Of a DNA stretch of 64,000 bases, positions 43,718 through 52,872 are shown piece after piece. Position 1 is the first letter of the stretch; the number at the start of each line of letters is the position of its first letter. The stretch comes from Pelagibacterales bacterium SAG-MED41 (GTDB lineage Bacteria; Pseudomonadota; Alphaproteobacteria; Pelagibacterales; Pelagibacteraceae), in the NCBI GenBank assembly GCA_014653545.1, contig JACWEJ010000003.1:1-64000 (forward strand), written 5' to 3'. The notes below the pieces were generated by a model. That model saw only the letters and a list, made by a program, of their open reading frames with translations, ran no database searches and had not been told where the DNA came from. The position numbers and the translations under genes are program-made.

Positions 43718-43721
43718 TATC

Positions 43722-43750
43722 TATTTACTAGATCATCATAAACTTGTCAA
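43722..43750 (-). promoter_or_regulatory. candidate promoter for the metX leader
   Basis: Minus strand TTGACA (43750-43745), 17-base spacer, TAAATA (43727-43722). Consensus -35 with a weak -10; the predicted start falls at the beginning of the SAM-II aptamer. Confidence 0.4.
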
Positions 43751-43811
43751 TTTTATATACGATAAAGAATTATAGAAAAACATCATCAATTTATATAATA
43801 AAAGATTAATA

Positions 43812-44894
43812 ATGAGATTACCAAAACCTAAAAGAATTGTAGCTGAAAAGTACGTAGCTGGTCTTAGCCTTTTCAAACAAAAAGTTGCTAAAACAAAATT
43901 ATCAGCAAATGAGTCAGCTTTAGGACCTAGCCCAAAAGCTATTAAAGAATATTTAAAAGTTTCAAAAAACTTTAAAAGATACCCAGATTCAGATGGCACT
44001 TTTTTGAGAAAAATCCTCTCAAAAAAATTTAAGTTAGATGTAAATAGAATAATATTAGGATCTGGATCAGATCAAATTTTTGAATTAGTTTGTAAAGCAT
44101 TTCTTGAAAAAGGAGATGAAGTTATTGTACCAAAATATAGTTTTATAATTTACAGAATTTACAGCAAGGTCAATGGTGCAAAAATTATTTATTCAAAAGA
44201 GGATAATTTTAAAATTTCAGTAAAAGATATTTTAAAAAATGTTACTAGAAAAACAAAGATTGTATTTTTAGCAAATCCTAACAACCCAACTGGGACGTAT
44301 ATTGATAAAAAACAATTGATTACTTTAAGAAGAAAGTTAAGAAGCAATATTCTTTTAGTTGTGGATGATGCTTACTATGAATATGTAAAATCTAAAGATT
44401 ATTCTTCTGGATTAAACTTATTTTCTAATTTTAAGAATGTTGTAATAACAAGAACGTTTTCAAAGATTTATGGTTTAGCAGGATTAAGAGTTGGATGGGG
44501 TTATGCTTCTAAAGATATAATTAATGCTTTAAATAGAATAAAACCACCATTTAATGTTGGTCGACCAGCTTTATTTGCAGCATCAGCAGCAATAAAAGAT
44601 AGCGCTTGGTTAAATAAAGAAATTAAACACGTAAATAATTGGAATAAAATATTATTTAAAGAGTTTAACAAAATGAAAATTATAAAAAACAAAAGTTTTA
44701 CTAATTTTATATTAATTAATTTTGATAAATTAAAAATCAAATCTCAAAAAGTTTTTCAGTTATTAGCTAACTCTGGAATACTTGTAAGAAAAATGGATGT
44801 TTATGGGATCAAAAATTCATTAAGAATAACAATTGGAAAAAGTATAGAAAATAAAAAACTTATTTTTAGAATGCGAAAAATATTAAATGTTTAA
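43812..44894 (+). CDS. hisC: histidinol-phosphate aminotransferase
   Basis: 360 residues, class I/II PLP enzyme. The NESALGPSP start segment, LGSGSDQIFEL, NPNNPTGTYI, VVDDAYYEY and the PLP lysine in TRTFSKIYGLAGLRVGW (about 219) match HisC. Beside a prephenate-dehydrogenase gene it may also serve aromatic amino acid transamination, as in other alphaproteobacteria with a hisC-tyrA pair. It overlaps tyrA by eight bases and is divergent from metX. Confidence 0.92.
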   Translation: MRLPKPKRIVAEKYVAGLSLFKQKVAKTKLSANESALGPSPKAIKEYLKVSKNFKRYPDSDGTFLRKILSKKFKLDVNRIILGSGSDQIFELVCKAFLEKGDEVIVPKYSFIIYRIYSKVNGAKIIYSKEDNFKISVKDILKNVTRKTKIVFLANPNNPTGTYIDKKQLITLRRKLRSNILLVVDDAYYEYVKSKDYSSGLNLFSNFKNVVITRTFSKIYGLAGLRVGWGYASKDIINALNRIKPPFNVGRPALFAASAAIKDSAWLNKEIKHVNNWNKILFKEFNKMKIIKNKSFTNFILINFDKLKIKSQKVFQLLANSGILVRKMDVYGIKNSLRITIGKSIENKKLIFRMRKILNV

Positions 44895-45783
44895 TAAAAT
44901 AACAGTAATTGGCTGTGGTTTGATCGGTTCCTCTATCCTAAGAGTAATAGAAAAAAAAAATATAGCTAAAGAGATTAATGCTTACGATAAATCAAAAGAG
45001 GTCACTTCTTACCTTGCTAAAAATTTTAAATTCAAAATTTGTGATAATATTACAGAGGCAGTGAATAATGCTGATCTAGTAATTATTTCCTCACCGTTAA
45101 GCAGCTACAAAGAGATATTATCTCAAATTCAATCAAATCTTAAAAAAGGTTCAATTTTAACTGATACAGGTTCAGCTAAAAAAGAAATTAATAAAATTAT
45201 TAAAAAGTCTAGTCTTTCAGATGTAACTTGGATTGCTTCTCATCCAATAGCTGGAACAGAATACAGCGGTCCCGAGTCTGGTTTTGCAGAATTATTTGAA
45301 AAAAGGTGGTGTATTCTTTCAGCCGACGAAAATACTGATAAAAAAGAAATTACAAAACTAGAGAAATTTTGGATAGATTTAGGCAGTAAAATAAAGGTCA
45401 TGTCTTTCGAGCATCACGATTATGTTTTATCCTTAACCAGTCACTTACCACACGCTGTAGCATATAGTATCGTGAAAACAGCAATTAGTGATGATAATAA
45501 ATTTAAAGACGATGTCATTCAATACAGTGCTGGAGGATTAAGAGATTTTACACGAATAGCGGCTTCAGACCCTTTAATGTGGAAAGACATTTTTATTGAT
45601 AATAGTGAAAATATTCTAAAGGTATTAGATAACTATTCTAAAAATCTTGAAGAAATAAAAAGTGCTATTAAAGATAAAGACAGTAAAAAACTTCTAGAAA
45701 TTTTTTCATCTACCAAGAAAGTTAGAAAAGAAATTATTGAAGCTGGTCAAGATACCGAAAAACCAGGATTTGGAAGAAAATAA
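44887..45783 (+). CDS. tyrA: prephenate/arogenate dehydrogenase family protein
   Basis: 298 residues. It has the NAD(P)-binding VIGCGLIGSS (4-13), the TDTGSAKKEI strand, the substrate-site segment SHPIAGTEYSGPESG and LTSHLPHAVAYSIV with the catalytic His. It converts prephenate or arogenate to the tyrosine precursor; which one is used (TyrA versus TyrC) cannot be decided here. It is coupled to hisC by an eight-base overlap and converges on plsC with a one-base gap. Confidence 0.92.
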   Translation: MFNKITVIGCGLIGSSILRVIEKKNIAKEINAYDKSKEVTSYLAKNFKFKICDNITEAVNNADLVIISSPLSSYKEILSQIQSNLKKGSILTDTGSAKKEINKIIKKSSLSDVTWIASHPIAGTEYSGPESGFAELFEKRWCILSADENTDKKEITKLEKFWIDLGSKIKVMSFEHHDYVLSLTSHLPHAVAYSIVKTAISDDNKFKDDVIQYSAGGLRDFTRIAASDPLMWKDIFIDNSENILKVLDNYSKNLEEIKSAIKDKDSKKLLEIFSSTKKVRKEIIEAGQDTEKPGFGRK

Positions 45784-45784
45784 A

Positions 45785-46492
45785 TTAGATAAATTTTTTA
45801 TTTTCCGAGTATATTTTATCTTCTACTTCTTTTAGAAAATCATTTTTTTCTTTGCCAGGCAATATAGGTTCTAAAAAAGAAATATGAATATCACCTGAAA
45901 ATTTCATAAAACTATTTTTAGGCCACACTTTACCAGTATTCAGTGCTACTGGTATACATGGAAGACCAAGAGAATCATAAATTCTTCCAATTCCTTTTTT
46001 AAAAGGAGGTTGTTCACCAAATTTTACTCTAGTTCCTTGTGGAAAAATTAGAAGAGGTCTGTTTTGTTCTTCAATTTTCTTTTTGATTTTGTCAAAAAAA
46101 CTTAAATTTTCTTTGGTAGTAGTTTCTCTAACTATTTCAATTGACCCAATTTTTTTTAGATACCATCCAAACAAAGGGATTTTCAGTAACTCTTTTTTTA
46201 AGATAAAAATAGGAGAGTCTAATGGTATTTGAAGAGCAAAAGTCTCAAACATTGATTGATGTGCAGAAGCAACAAAAAAATTATTTACTTTTTTCAAATT
46301 TTCTAAACCGTGAAAAACTACGTTTGTATTAAGAATTATTTTTAAAATAATAACTATATATTTCGCACTAACCCTACCGAAAAATAATGTATATTTTGCA
46401 GGAAGCAACAAAGTTGGAATAGCCAGAATAAATATTAAAATTAAGCCTGAAAATAAAAAAATATTAAATACTAAAGATTTTAAAAACTGCAT
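45785..46492 (-). CDS. plsC: 1-acylglycerol-3-phosphate acyltransferase
   Basis: 235 residues with an N-terminal membrane helix (about 8-30). The acyltransferase motifs are ASAHQSMFETF, where the HX4D box carries Glu instead of Asp, and LLIFPQGTRVKFGE, plus a PCIPVALN motif. It acylates lysophosphatidate in phospholipid synthesis at the inner membrane. The start overlaps the lysA stop by one base, so both may be on one transcript. Confidence 0.9.
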   Translation of the reverse strand: MQFLKSLVFNIFLFSGLILIFILAIPTLLLPAKYTLFFGRVSAKYIVIILKIILNTNVVFHGLENLKKVNNFFVASAHQSMFETFALQIPLDSPIFILKKELLKIPLFGWYLKKIGSIEIVRETTTKENLSFFDKIKKKIEEQNRPLLIFPQGTRVKFGEQPPFKKGIGRIYDSLGLPCIPVALNTGKVWPKNSFMKFSGDIHISFLEPILPGKEKNDFLKEVEDKIYSENKKFI

Positions 46493-47721
46493 TAAGAGTT
46501 AATTAATTTAAGCAAGTCTTGTTTTTTTCTAATATATTTTATTTTATTTTTATTAACTAAAAGTTCGGCAATAAGTGGTCTTGAATTATAATTAGAGGAT
46601 AAAGAAGAACCATATGCTCCTACATTAGTGATTGCCACAAAATCATTTTCACTCATTTTTTGATAATTTTTATAGCTACCAAATTTACATGTGCTTTCAC
46701 ATATCGGGCCAACAAATTCTATTGTTCCTTTTAATTTTGATTTTGATTTTCTAATAGGAATAATTTTATGAACTGCATCGTATAGCGCCGGTCTCATAAA
46801 ATCATTCATACCTGCATCTATGATAATAAAGTCCTTCTTTGCCCCCTTTTTTATATATTGAATTTTACTTAAGAGTATTCCTGTGTCTCCGATAATAGAC
46901 CTTCCGGGTTCAAAAATTATTTTACATTTCAATTTTTTTGCAAGTTTATTAACTGAATCTGAGTATTTTTTTAGATTAATTGGTTTGTCTTTTTCATTAT
47001 ATCTTATCCCAAACCCACCACCTAAATCTAAAAATTTAAGATCAAGCTTAAGTTCTTTTATTAAATTAGACATTACATTTAACATTTTTTTATAAGGAAC
47101 ATCGCTTAATATCTGACTACCTATGTGCACGCTTAAGGCATCCAATTTAATATTTTTGTATTTTTTTATGGATTTATAAAAAGATTTAAAATTCTTTATT
47201 GATAAACCAAATTTATTCTCGGCTTTACCCGTAGATATTTTTTGGTGAGTTTTTGCATCAATGTTCGGGTTTAGACGAAATCCTATTGAGACTTTCTTTC
47301 TTAACTTTCTCGCAATTTTATCAATAAGTTTTGCCTCACTTTCAGACTCGCAATTGATAAGTAAAATTTTTTTATTAATCGCAATTCTTAATTCATCTTC
47401 ATTTTTACCAACGCCAGAAAAGACAACCTTATTTGGTTTAATACCCGCTTTTAAGGCTTTTAATAACTCGCCTCCAGAAACTACATCTGTTCCAGCACCT
47501 AATTTTCCTAAAGTTTTTAAAATGGAAACATTACTATTTGATTTAGCAGCAAAACAAATAAGAGGATTTGTTTTTTTGAAAACTTCCTTAAATCTTAAGA
47601 AGTTATTGATAATCTGATTTTCAGAGTAAAGATAAAAGGGAGTTTTGTTCCGTTTTAAAATATTATTAATTGATAATTTTTCAATAAATAAATTTTTACC
47701 GACATATCTTAAATTTTGCAT
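46492..47721 (-). CDS. lysA: diaminopimelate decarboxylase
   Basis: 409 residues; PLP enzyme for the last step of lysine synthesis. The PLP lysine is in CFAAKSNSN (about 60), with the alanine-racemase-like barrel motifs HIGSQI, DLGGGFGI and EPGRSI, and the second-domain motif GPICESTCKFG with the catalytic Cys. Normal length. It lies four bases after the small lipoprotein gene and one base before plsC. Confidence 0.96.
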   Translation of the reverse strand: MQNLRYVGKNLFIEKLSINNILKRNKTPFYLYSENQIINNFLRFKEVFKKTNPLICFAAKSNSNVSILKTLGKLGAGTDVVSGGELLKALKAGIKPNKVVFSGVGKNEDELRIAINKKILLINCESESEAKLIDKIARKLRKKVSIGFRLNPNIDAKTHQKISTGKAENKFGLSIKNFKSFYKSIKKYKNIKLDALSVHIGSQILSDVPYKKMLNVMSNLIKELKLDLKFLDLGGGFGIRYNEKDKPINLKKYSDSVNKLAKKLKCKIIFEPGRSIIGDTGILLSKIQYIKKGAKKDFIIIDAGMNDFMRPALYDAVHKIIPIRKSKSKLKGTIEFVGPICESTCKFGSYKNYQKMSENDFVAITNVGAYGSSLSSNYNSRPLIAELLVNKNKIKYIRKKQDLLKLINS

Positions 47722-47725
47722 TTTA

Positions 47726-47836
47726 TTATAAAATTATTTTTATATGGTTTAATTTACCTTGATATTTAGGTTCAGATTTTTTTCCGCAACTTATCAAAAC
47801 AAAAATTACTAGAAAAAAAAAGGCTACTAATTTCAT
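47726..47836 (-). CDS. LptM/LppL-like small lipoprotein, 36 aa
   Basis: A 36-residue frame between argH and lysA. It begins at an ATG that overlaps the argH stop as ATGA and ends four bases before lysA. The sequence is a short lipoprotein signal (KLVAFFFLVIFVLISC) with the lipidated Cys at residue 17, followed by GKKSEPKY. The C-G-x-K-x-x-x-x-P pattern and position before lysA resemble LppL/YifL (LptM), a small outer-membrane lipoprotein shown in E. coli to assist LptD maturation. The function here is inferred from pattern and position. Confidence 0.75.
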   Translation of the reverse strand: MKLVAFFFLVIFVLISCGKKSEPKYQGKLNHIKIIL

Positions 47837-49215
47837 TTAGATTCCTTTTTATATTTTTTAATCATTGATTTAACATTACTTTCAGAAGTTCCTCCGTATG
47901 ATTTTTTTAAATTCATTGAATTTTTAACATCAAACACTTTTAAAACACTTCTATCTAAATCTTTGTAGATTTTTTTTATTTCCTCTAAAGTTAAATCAGA
48001 TAGCATTTTTTTATTTTTTTCTGCAAAATTAACTAATTTAGATGAGATAGTATACGACTCTCTAAAAGATAACTTTTTAACTTTAACAAGATAATCGGCA
48101 AAATCAGTTGCAGTAGTATAGCCCTTGTTAGCCATCAAAAGCATAATTCCTTTATTAGGTTTAACAGAATTAATTAACTCAGCACTTAAAGTTAAGGTAT
48201 TTTTTAAAGTATCATGCCCATCAAATACTAATTCTTTATCATCCTGCATGTCTTTAAAATAAGACATTGGAAGACCTTTCATAATTGTAAGCATAGCGTT
48301 TAATTTTCCGTAATTTATTCCAACTTTTCCTCTTATCAACTCTGCAGGATCCGGATTCTTTTTTTGAGGCATAATAGATGAACCAGTCAGCATACTGTCG
48401 TTAAACGAAATTAAATTAAAAGCGTCTGAATTATAAATTATAAAATCTTCTGCTAATCTTGATAGATGCATTGCACAAACTGCAGACGCATATAAAAAGT
48501 CGATAGCAAAATCTCTATCTGAAACAGCATCCATTGAATTAGCCGTAGGTTTTTTAAATCCAAGTTTTTTAGAAGTATAATTTCTGTCTATTTTATACGA
48601 TGTTCCTGACAATGCAGCAGATCCCAACGGACACTCATCTAGAAGTTTAATATTATTTTCAAATCTATTTTTATCTCTTTTAAGCATCTCATAATAAGAT
48701 AAAAGATAGTGAGCAAATGAGATTGGCTGAGCATTTTTTAAATGAGTTAAGCCTGGCATAACAGTATCAGTATTTTTTTCGGCTTTTTTAATTATACTTT
48801 TCATCACTAAAGTAATATCTTTTAATATTTCTTTAGATGCATTTTTAATCCATAATTTAAAATCTGTTACCACTTGGTCATTTCTAGATCTCGCAGTGTG
48901 CAGAAACCCAGCAGAAGGACCTATAATCTCAAACAATTTTTTTTCGACGTTTAAATGAATATCCTCAAATTTATCTTTAAATTCAAAGTTTCCTTTATCT
49001 ATAAGAGATTTGATTTTCTTAAGTCCGTCAATTATCTTGGTTCCGTCTTTTGTACCGATAATTTTTTGTTTCATTAGCATTTGAGTATGCACAATAGACG
49101 CAGCTATATCTTGCTCATAAAGTCTTTTATCAATATGAATAGAAGACCCTATCTTTTGAAAAGATAGAGACGTTTTATTTTTAAATCTGTTAGACCAAAT
49201 TGTTTTATTTTTCAT
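47833..49215 (-). CDS. argH: argininosuccinate lyase
   Basis: 460 residues of the fumarase/aspartase superfamily; releases arginine and fumarate. N-terminal DIAASIVHTQMLM, HTARSRNDQVVTDF and the catalytic signature GSSIMPQKKNPDPAELIRGK (Ser in the mobile loop) are complete. Its 3' end couples to the lipoprotein gene. It is divergent from tlpA with a 30-base gap; the argH-tlpA arrangement is common in alphaproteobacteria. Confidence 0.97.
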   Translation of the reverse strand: MKNKTIWSNRFKNKTSLSFQKIGSSIHIDKRLYEQDIAASIVHTQMLMKQKIIGTKDGTKIIDGLKKIKSLIDKGNFEFKDKFEDIHLNVEKKLFEIIGPSAGFLHTARSRNDQVVTDFKLWIKNASKEILKDITLVMKSIIKKAEKNTDTVMPGLTHLKNAQPISFAHYLLSYYEMLKRDKNRFENNIKLLDECPLGSAALSGTSYKIDRNYTSKKLGFKKPTANSMDAVSDRDFAIDFLYASAVCAMHLSRLAEDFIIYNSDAFNLISFNDSMLTGSSIMPQKKNPDPAELIRGKVGINYGKLNAMLTIMKGLPMSYFKDMQDDKELVFDGHDTLKNTLTLSAELINSVKPNKGIMLLMANKGYTTATDFADYLVKVKKLSFRESYTISSKLVNFAEKNKKMLSDLTLEEIKKIYKDLDRSVLKVFDVKNSMNLKKSYGGTSESNVKSMIKKYKKESK

Positions 49216-49245
49216 TTTACTGTGTTAATTCTAATTTAAATTAAT

Positions 49246-49773
49246 ATGAAAATTAGTAAATCTTTTAAAATCTATATTCACATAATCCTTCTATTTCTTC
49301 TGACTCAAAATCTTAGTGAAGCAGAAGATTTTTCCAAAAATATCATTATTCACGAAAAACCGACTAAAATTACAGAACTAAAGTTTAAAGATTCTGATCT
49401 TCAAGACGTGGATTTAACTAACAAAAAAGGCAACATCATGATCATAAATTTTTGGGCGACTTGGTGTTTACCTTGTAAAAGGGAGATGCCTTCATTAGAA
49501 AAATTAACTAACTTATATCCTGAAGTAAAAGTCTATGCTATTAACATGGAAAGACCCAATAAGCTTAAAGTAAGAGATTTTTTTAGAAGTATTAATGTTG
49601 CAAGCTTAGATCCTTATTATGATCCAGAACTTAAACTCGTAAAACAATTTAAAATGCGAGGACTTCCTACAAGTATTTTAATTGATAAAAACGGCGATGA
49701 GTTTGGGAGAGTTATTGGTGAAGTAGATTTTGTAAGCAAAGAATTTATTAATTTAATAGAAAAATATATTTAG
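49246..49773 (+). CDS. tlpA: TlpA/ResA-type thioredoxin-like protein
   Basis: 175 residues. An N-terminal hydrophobic segment (about 8-22) acts as signal or anchor, followed by a TlpA-like thioredoxin domain with INFWATWCLPCKREMP (redox Cys74 and Cys77) and the cis-proline region GLPTSILIDKNG. Periplasmic thiol-disulphide reductases of this type reduce cytochrome c apoproteins or copper chaperones of cytochrome oxidase. The 3' end overlaps the convergent HIG1-type gene by four bases, which may point to the oxidase link. Confidence 0.87.
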   Translation: MKISKSFKIYIHIILLFLLTQNLSEAEDFSKNIIIHEKPTKITELKFKDSDLQDVDLTNKKGNIMIINFWATWCLPCKREMPSLEKLTNLYPEVKVYAINMERPNKLKVRDFFRSINVASLDPYYDPELKLVKQFKMRGLPTSILIDKNGDEFGRVIGEVDFVSKEFINLIEKYI

Positions 49774-49970
49774 TTCTTAAAAAAATAAGCCAGTAATACC
49801 AAAACGATAATTGCAATAAATTGCAACAAAACACGTAATTGCATTAATTTATTAGAATATTTTTTGCTAGTACTTCCGCCTTTAAATAAAGTATAAATAC
49901 CCATTACTAAAACTATGGCGACAGCCCCTAATAAAATAAAACCTATAAAATTAAATAAAAATTCTGACAT
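49770..49970 (-). CDS. HIG1-domain small membrane protein
   Basis: 66 residues with two membrane helices (about 5-25 and 46-63) joined by a basic loop SKKYSNKLMQLRVLLQ. This is the layout and loop signature of the HIG_1_N family, represented in mitochondria by respiratory supercomplex factors associated with cytochrome c oxidase. A role near the respiratory chain is inferred from family membership. It is convergent with tlpA. Confidence 0.75.
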   Translation of the reverse strand: MSEFLFNFIGFILLGAVAIVLVMGIYTLFKGGSTSKKYSNKLMQLRVLLQFIAIIVLVLLAYFFKN

Positions 49971-49988
49971 TTTTTTTAATTAACTATC

Positions 49989-50645
49989 ATGACCTATTCA
50001 TTAAATACAATTGTTTTAGACCCTGCATCAAAGAATAAACCTAAAAATGCTGTAATACTTTGCCACGGATATGGTGGTGATGGAAAAGATATATCAATAC
50101 TAGCAACTTATTGGCGAGCTCATTTACCCGATACAATCTTTATTTGTCCAGATGCTCCAGAAAAATGTGCTGCGAGTCCATCTGGATTTCAATGGTTTGA
50201 TCTTATGGATCAAACACCTGAACAAGTTTTAGCCAAATCATTAGTTGCTGAAAATAAATTAAATAAGCTCATAGATGAGGTAAAAGAGAATAATAATCTA
50301 AAAGCTAATCAAATTATTATAGGGGGGTTTAGCCAAGGTTGCATGATTACTTTACAAACTGGCCTAAAGAGAAAAGATACAATTAATTCTGTCATCGGTT
50401 ATTCTGGAAGAATAATAGATACACAACATCTTTCAAAAAATATTAATTCTAGACCTAATATTATTTTAATGCATGGTGATATCGACCAAGTTGTTTCTAT
50501 TGACTCTTTATTAGAGGCAAAAGATTTTTTTGGAAAAAATAATTACAAAATTCAAACAAATATATTTAAAAACTGTGAACATCGTATACCTACTGAGGGT
50601 TCTAGCTTAGGTCTTCAATTCATTAAAAAACAATTTAATTTATAA
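49989..50645 (+). CDS. carboxylesterase/phospholipase-type alpha/beta hydrolase
   Basis: 218 residues. ILCHGYGGDGKDI supplies the oxyanion strand, GGFSQGCMITLQTG the nucleophile elbow with Ser, HGDIDQVV the Asp and a C-terminal CEHRIPTEG the His, so the triad is complete. This is the small YpfH/acyl-protein-thioesterase-like group (abhydrolase_2), acting on short-chain esters or thioesters. There is no signal peptide, so it is cytoplasmic. Substrate unknown. Confidence 0.85.
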   Translation: MTYSLNTIVLDPASKNKPKNAVILCHGYGGDGKDISILATYWRAHLPDTIFICPDAPEKCAASPSGFQWFDLMDQTPEQVLAKSLVAENKLNKLIDEVKENNNLKANQIIIGGFSQGCMITLQTGLKRKDTINSVIGYSGRIIDTQHLSKNINSRPNIILMHGDIDQVVSIDSLLEAKDFFGKNNYKIQTNIFKNCEHRIPTEGSSLGLQFIKKQFNL

Positions 50646-50673
50646 GCATTATAAGTGTAACATAATTATAACT

Positions 50674-50682
50674 TGATATAAT
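50674..50682 (+). promoter_or_regulatory. extended -10 promoter for the HNH gene
   Basis: TGATATAAT is a perfect extended -10 element (TG-N-TATAAT) placed 24 bases before the ATG at 50707. No clear -35 is seen, as is usual for this promoter type. Confidence 0.5.
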
Positions 50683-50706
50683 TTTTCGTATCAGTTAGCT
50701 TAAGAT

Positions 50707-51276
50707 ATGATTATTTCTTCTGTAGACAAAGTTCCATTAGAAAAATGTCCTGCGTTGGTATTGAATGCTGACTTTAGACCGTTAAGTTATTACCCTCTAT
50801 CTATTTGGTGTTGGCAAGATGCGGTAAAATCAGTTTTTTTAGATCGTGTAAGTATAGTATCTAATTATAAAAGAAAAATTAGAAGTCCTTCATTTGAAAT
50901 GAATTTACCAAGTGTTATTGCTCTTAAAAGTTTCATACAACCCTCAAAAAATCCTAACTTTACAAGGTTCAATGTTTTTTTAAGAGATAAATTTGCCTGT
51001 CAGTATTGTGGAGACAGAAAGGATTTAACTTTTGATCATTTGTTACCAAAATCAAGAGGAGGATTAACAGATTGGAATAATGTTGTAACAGCTTGTTCAA
51101 GTTGTAATGTAAAAAAAGGTGGAAAATTATACAAAGATTGCGATCTTAAATTAGCTAGTAAACCCTACGCCCCAACAGTGGAAGACTTACATAGAAACGG
51201 GAGAAATTTTCCTCCTAACTTCCTTCACGAAAGTTGGATGGATTATTTATATTGGGATATTGAGTTAGAACCTTAA
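50707..51276 (+). CDS. HNH endonuclease family protein
   Basis: 189 residues. The C-terminal half carries an HNH domain with zinc-binding cysteines at 98, 101, 130 and 133, DHLLPKSRGG (Asp110-His111) and Asn125 in NNVVTACSSCN. The N-terminal half (LNADFRPLSYYPLSIWCWQDAVK) matches the common chromosomal HNH protein of alphaproteobacteria. It is a conserved single-copy gene rather than an obvious selfish element, and its biological target is unknown. Confidence 0.88.
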   Translation: MIISSVDKVPLEKCPALVLNADFRPLSYYPLSIWCWQDAVKSVFLDRVSIVSNYKRKIRSPSFEMNLPSVIALKSFIQPSKNPNFTRFNVFLRDKFACQYCGDRKDLTFDHLLPKSRGGLTDWNNVVTACSSCNVKKGGKLYKDCDLKLASKPYAPTVEDLHRNGRNFPPNFLHESWMDYLYWDIELEP

Positions 51277-51810
51277 TTAAATTTTTTCTGAAATTGTTAT
51301 TGCAATTCTAGAGGAAGTTTTAATAACTTTATCTAAAACACCAAACAACCCTTTTTTTGTGGCGCCATTATCATAAGCAATTTCTTTGTGATCTAGTTCG
51401 TCTTGTCTAAATTTTTCAATTTTCTTTTTTAATTCTTTTTCATCTTCACCAAGTTTATAAGTTTGATCTTTGTAATGCCCATCTATTACTTCTTCCACAG
51501 ATGCAGTACAAAGCATTGCTGCTTTTTCACCAAGCATTGCAGTCCCAAATCCAAGTGTGACACCCATTAAGTCCCATAACGGTAATAATTTTGTTGGTTT
51601 TATATTTCTTTTTTTAATTTCATTGTCAAAATATTCGTAGTGTTCCTTCTCGTGTTCTTTCATATCCTCAATTTTCTTCTTTAAAAACTCATCTTGTTTA
51701 AATGTTTTCAAAGCAAGAAGTTGACCTTCGTAGATTTTAATAGCTCCACGTTCACCAGCATGGTCAACTCGAATAATTTCTTCTAAAGTTTTCTTATTAG
51801 TTTTTTCCAT
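51277..51810 (-). CDS. coq7: 3-demethoxyubiquinol 3-hydroxylase Coq7
   Basis: 177 residues of the ferritin-like di-iron COQ7 family. Metal ligands are in DHAGERGAIKIYEGQL, EKEHYEYF, ASVEEVIDGHY and DELDHKEIAYDNG, i.e. the E...ExxH...E...ExxH pattern. It hydroxylates demethoxyubiquinol, a late step of ubiquinone synthesis, at the membrane. Its start overlaps dsbB by 14 bases. It lies tail-to-tail with the HNH gene with no gap. Confidence 0.93.
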   Translation of the reverse strand: MEKTNKKTLEEIIRVDHAGERGAIKIYEGQLLALKTFKQDEFLKKKIEDMKEHEKEHYEYFDNEIKKRNIKPTKLLPLWDLMGVTLGFGTAMLGEKAAMLCTASVEEVIDGHYKDQTYKLGEDEKELKKKIEKFRQDELDHKEIAYDNGATKKGLFGVLDKVIKTSSRIAITISEKI

Positions 51811-52276
51811 AATTTTTTACAACTCTAATTATAATACCACTAAGAATTATAGATATAATTGTATTTATTGTAGCAAGAGAAAGTCCAAATAACCTAAAAG
51901 TTACGTCTTTACAGCTCACTACAGTTGAATTTTTTAGCTGATTTAGCAGTTCATCCTTCGATAAATTTTTACTATTATCTAAATCACACACTAAAGATTC
52001 GCTAAAAAAGCTTTGTTCAATTCCAAAATGATAAAAAGAAACTACAGCGCCAAATATAAAGAATAACAGAACTATGCTTAGTAAAATTTTTTCATATTTA
52101 TTTAATATAAAGACCAAGGAAATAAGTATAACCGCTGCAAGATAAGGTAATCTTTCAATTATGCATAAATTGCATGGTTTGTGACCAAGTACATATTGAA
52201 TAAAGTAAGCAATTGATAAGGAAAGAACACTAAATACTAAAATACCATTTAAGATTAACTTGTTACTTGAATTCAT
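51797..52276 (-). CDS. dsbB: disulfide bond formation protein B (DsbB family)
   Basis: 159 residues, four membrane helices. Cys35-Cys38 (PCNLC, followed by IIERLPY) and a second periplasmic pair Cys97 and Cys122 match DsbB, which reoxidises DsbA with ubiquinone. It overlaps coq7 at its 3' end and the YqaA-type gene at its 5' end by four bases, forming a membrane and quinone-themed trio. No dsbA is in the window. Confidence 0.85.
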   Translation of the reverse strand: MNSSNKLILNGILVFSVLSLSIAYFIQYVLGHKPCNLCIIERLPYLAAVILISLVFILNKYEKILLSIVLLFFIFGAVVSFYHFGIEQSFFSESLVCDLDNSKNLSKDELLNQLKNSTVVSCKDVTFRLFGLSLATINTIISIILSGIIIRVVKNYGKN

Positions 52277-52872
52277 TTAACAAAGATTATGTATAAGACA
52301 GCTGCTAGTATTACAATAAATATTCCAGTTATTGTAAACCATAGCGCACCTTTTTTTTCTATAAAGTCTCCAAATTTTTTACCAAATAGATGAGTGAAAT
52401 AAGAAACTAAGAAAAATCTTAGTCCTCTAGTAAATAAGCATATAAAAAAGAAAACTGGTAGATTAAAACCAATAACACCACTTGTTATTGTAAACACTTT
52501 AAATGGAAGTGGAGTAAATCCTGCTAAAAACATTATACCTAACCAGGCTAAAAAACCTCCTCGAGTAGACATCTTGTCTTGTATTTCAAAAACTTTTTCC
52601 TCGTAACCATAAAACTCTATAATTACCATTGATGCATCTAAGAAAAAAACACCTAGCATATAACCAAACAATCCACCAATAACAGATCCGACAGTTGCAA
52701 TTAAAAATATTTTTAAATAATCTTCACGTTTAGCAACTACCATTGGAATAATCATCAAATCTGGTGGAACAGGAAAAAAGAAACTCTCTATAAAGGCTAC
52801 AAAACCAAGTAAGGGCTTAGAAAATTTATGCCTAGCAAGCTCTACACATCTATCGTATAATTTTTTCAACAT
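52273..52872 (-). CDS. YqaA/DedA-like (VTT domain) membrane protein
   Basis: 199 residues from the ATG at 52872 (an in-frame ATG five codons upstream exists). MLKKLYDRCVELA then FIESFFFPVPPDLMIIPM is the standard start of the YqaA group. About five hydrophobic segments follow, with GGLFGYMLGVFF and AGFTPLPFKVFTITSGV typical of SNARE-associated/VTT proteins, some of which scramble or flip lipid carriers. It is translated upstream of dsbB-coq7 and its start codon overlaps the divergent small gene. Confidence 0.85.
   Translation of the reverse strand: MLKKLYDRCVELARHKFSKPLLGFVAFIESFFFPVPPDLMIIPMVVAKREDYLKIFLIATVGSVIGGLFGYMLGVFFLDASMVIIEFYGYEEKVFEIQDKMSTRGGFLAWLGIMFLAGFTPLPFKVFTITSGVIGFNLPVFFFICLFTRGLRFFLVSYFTHLFGKKFGDFIEKKGALWFTITGIFIVILAAVLYIIFVK

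Noticed and set aside
50707-51276. HNH protein as a homing endonuclease or restriction enzyme
   Set aside because: No intron, intein, methylase or mobile element borders it, and its N-terminal half looks like the conserved chromosomal HNH protein of alphaproteobacteria.
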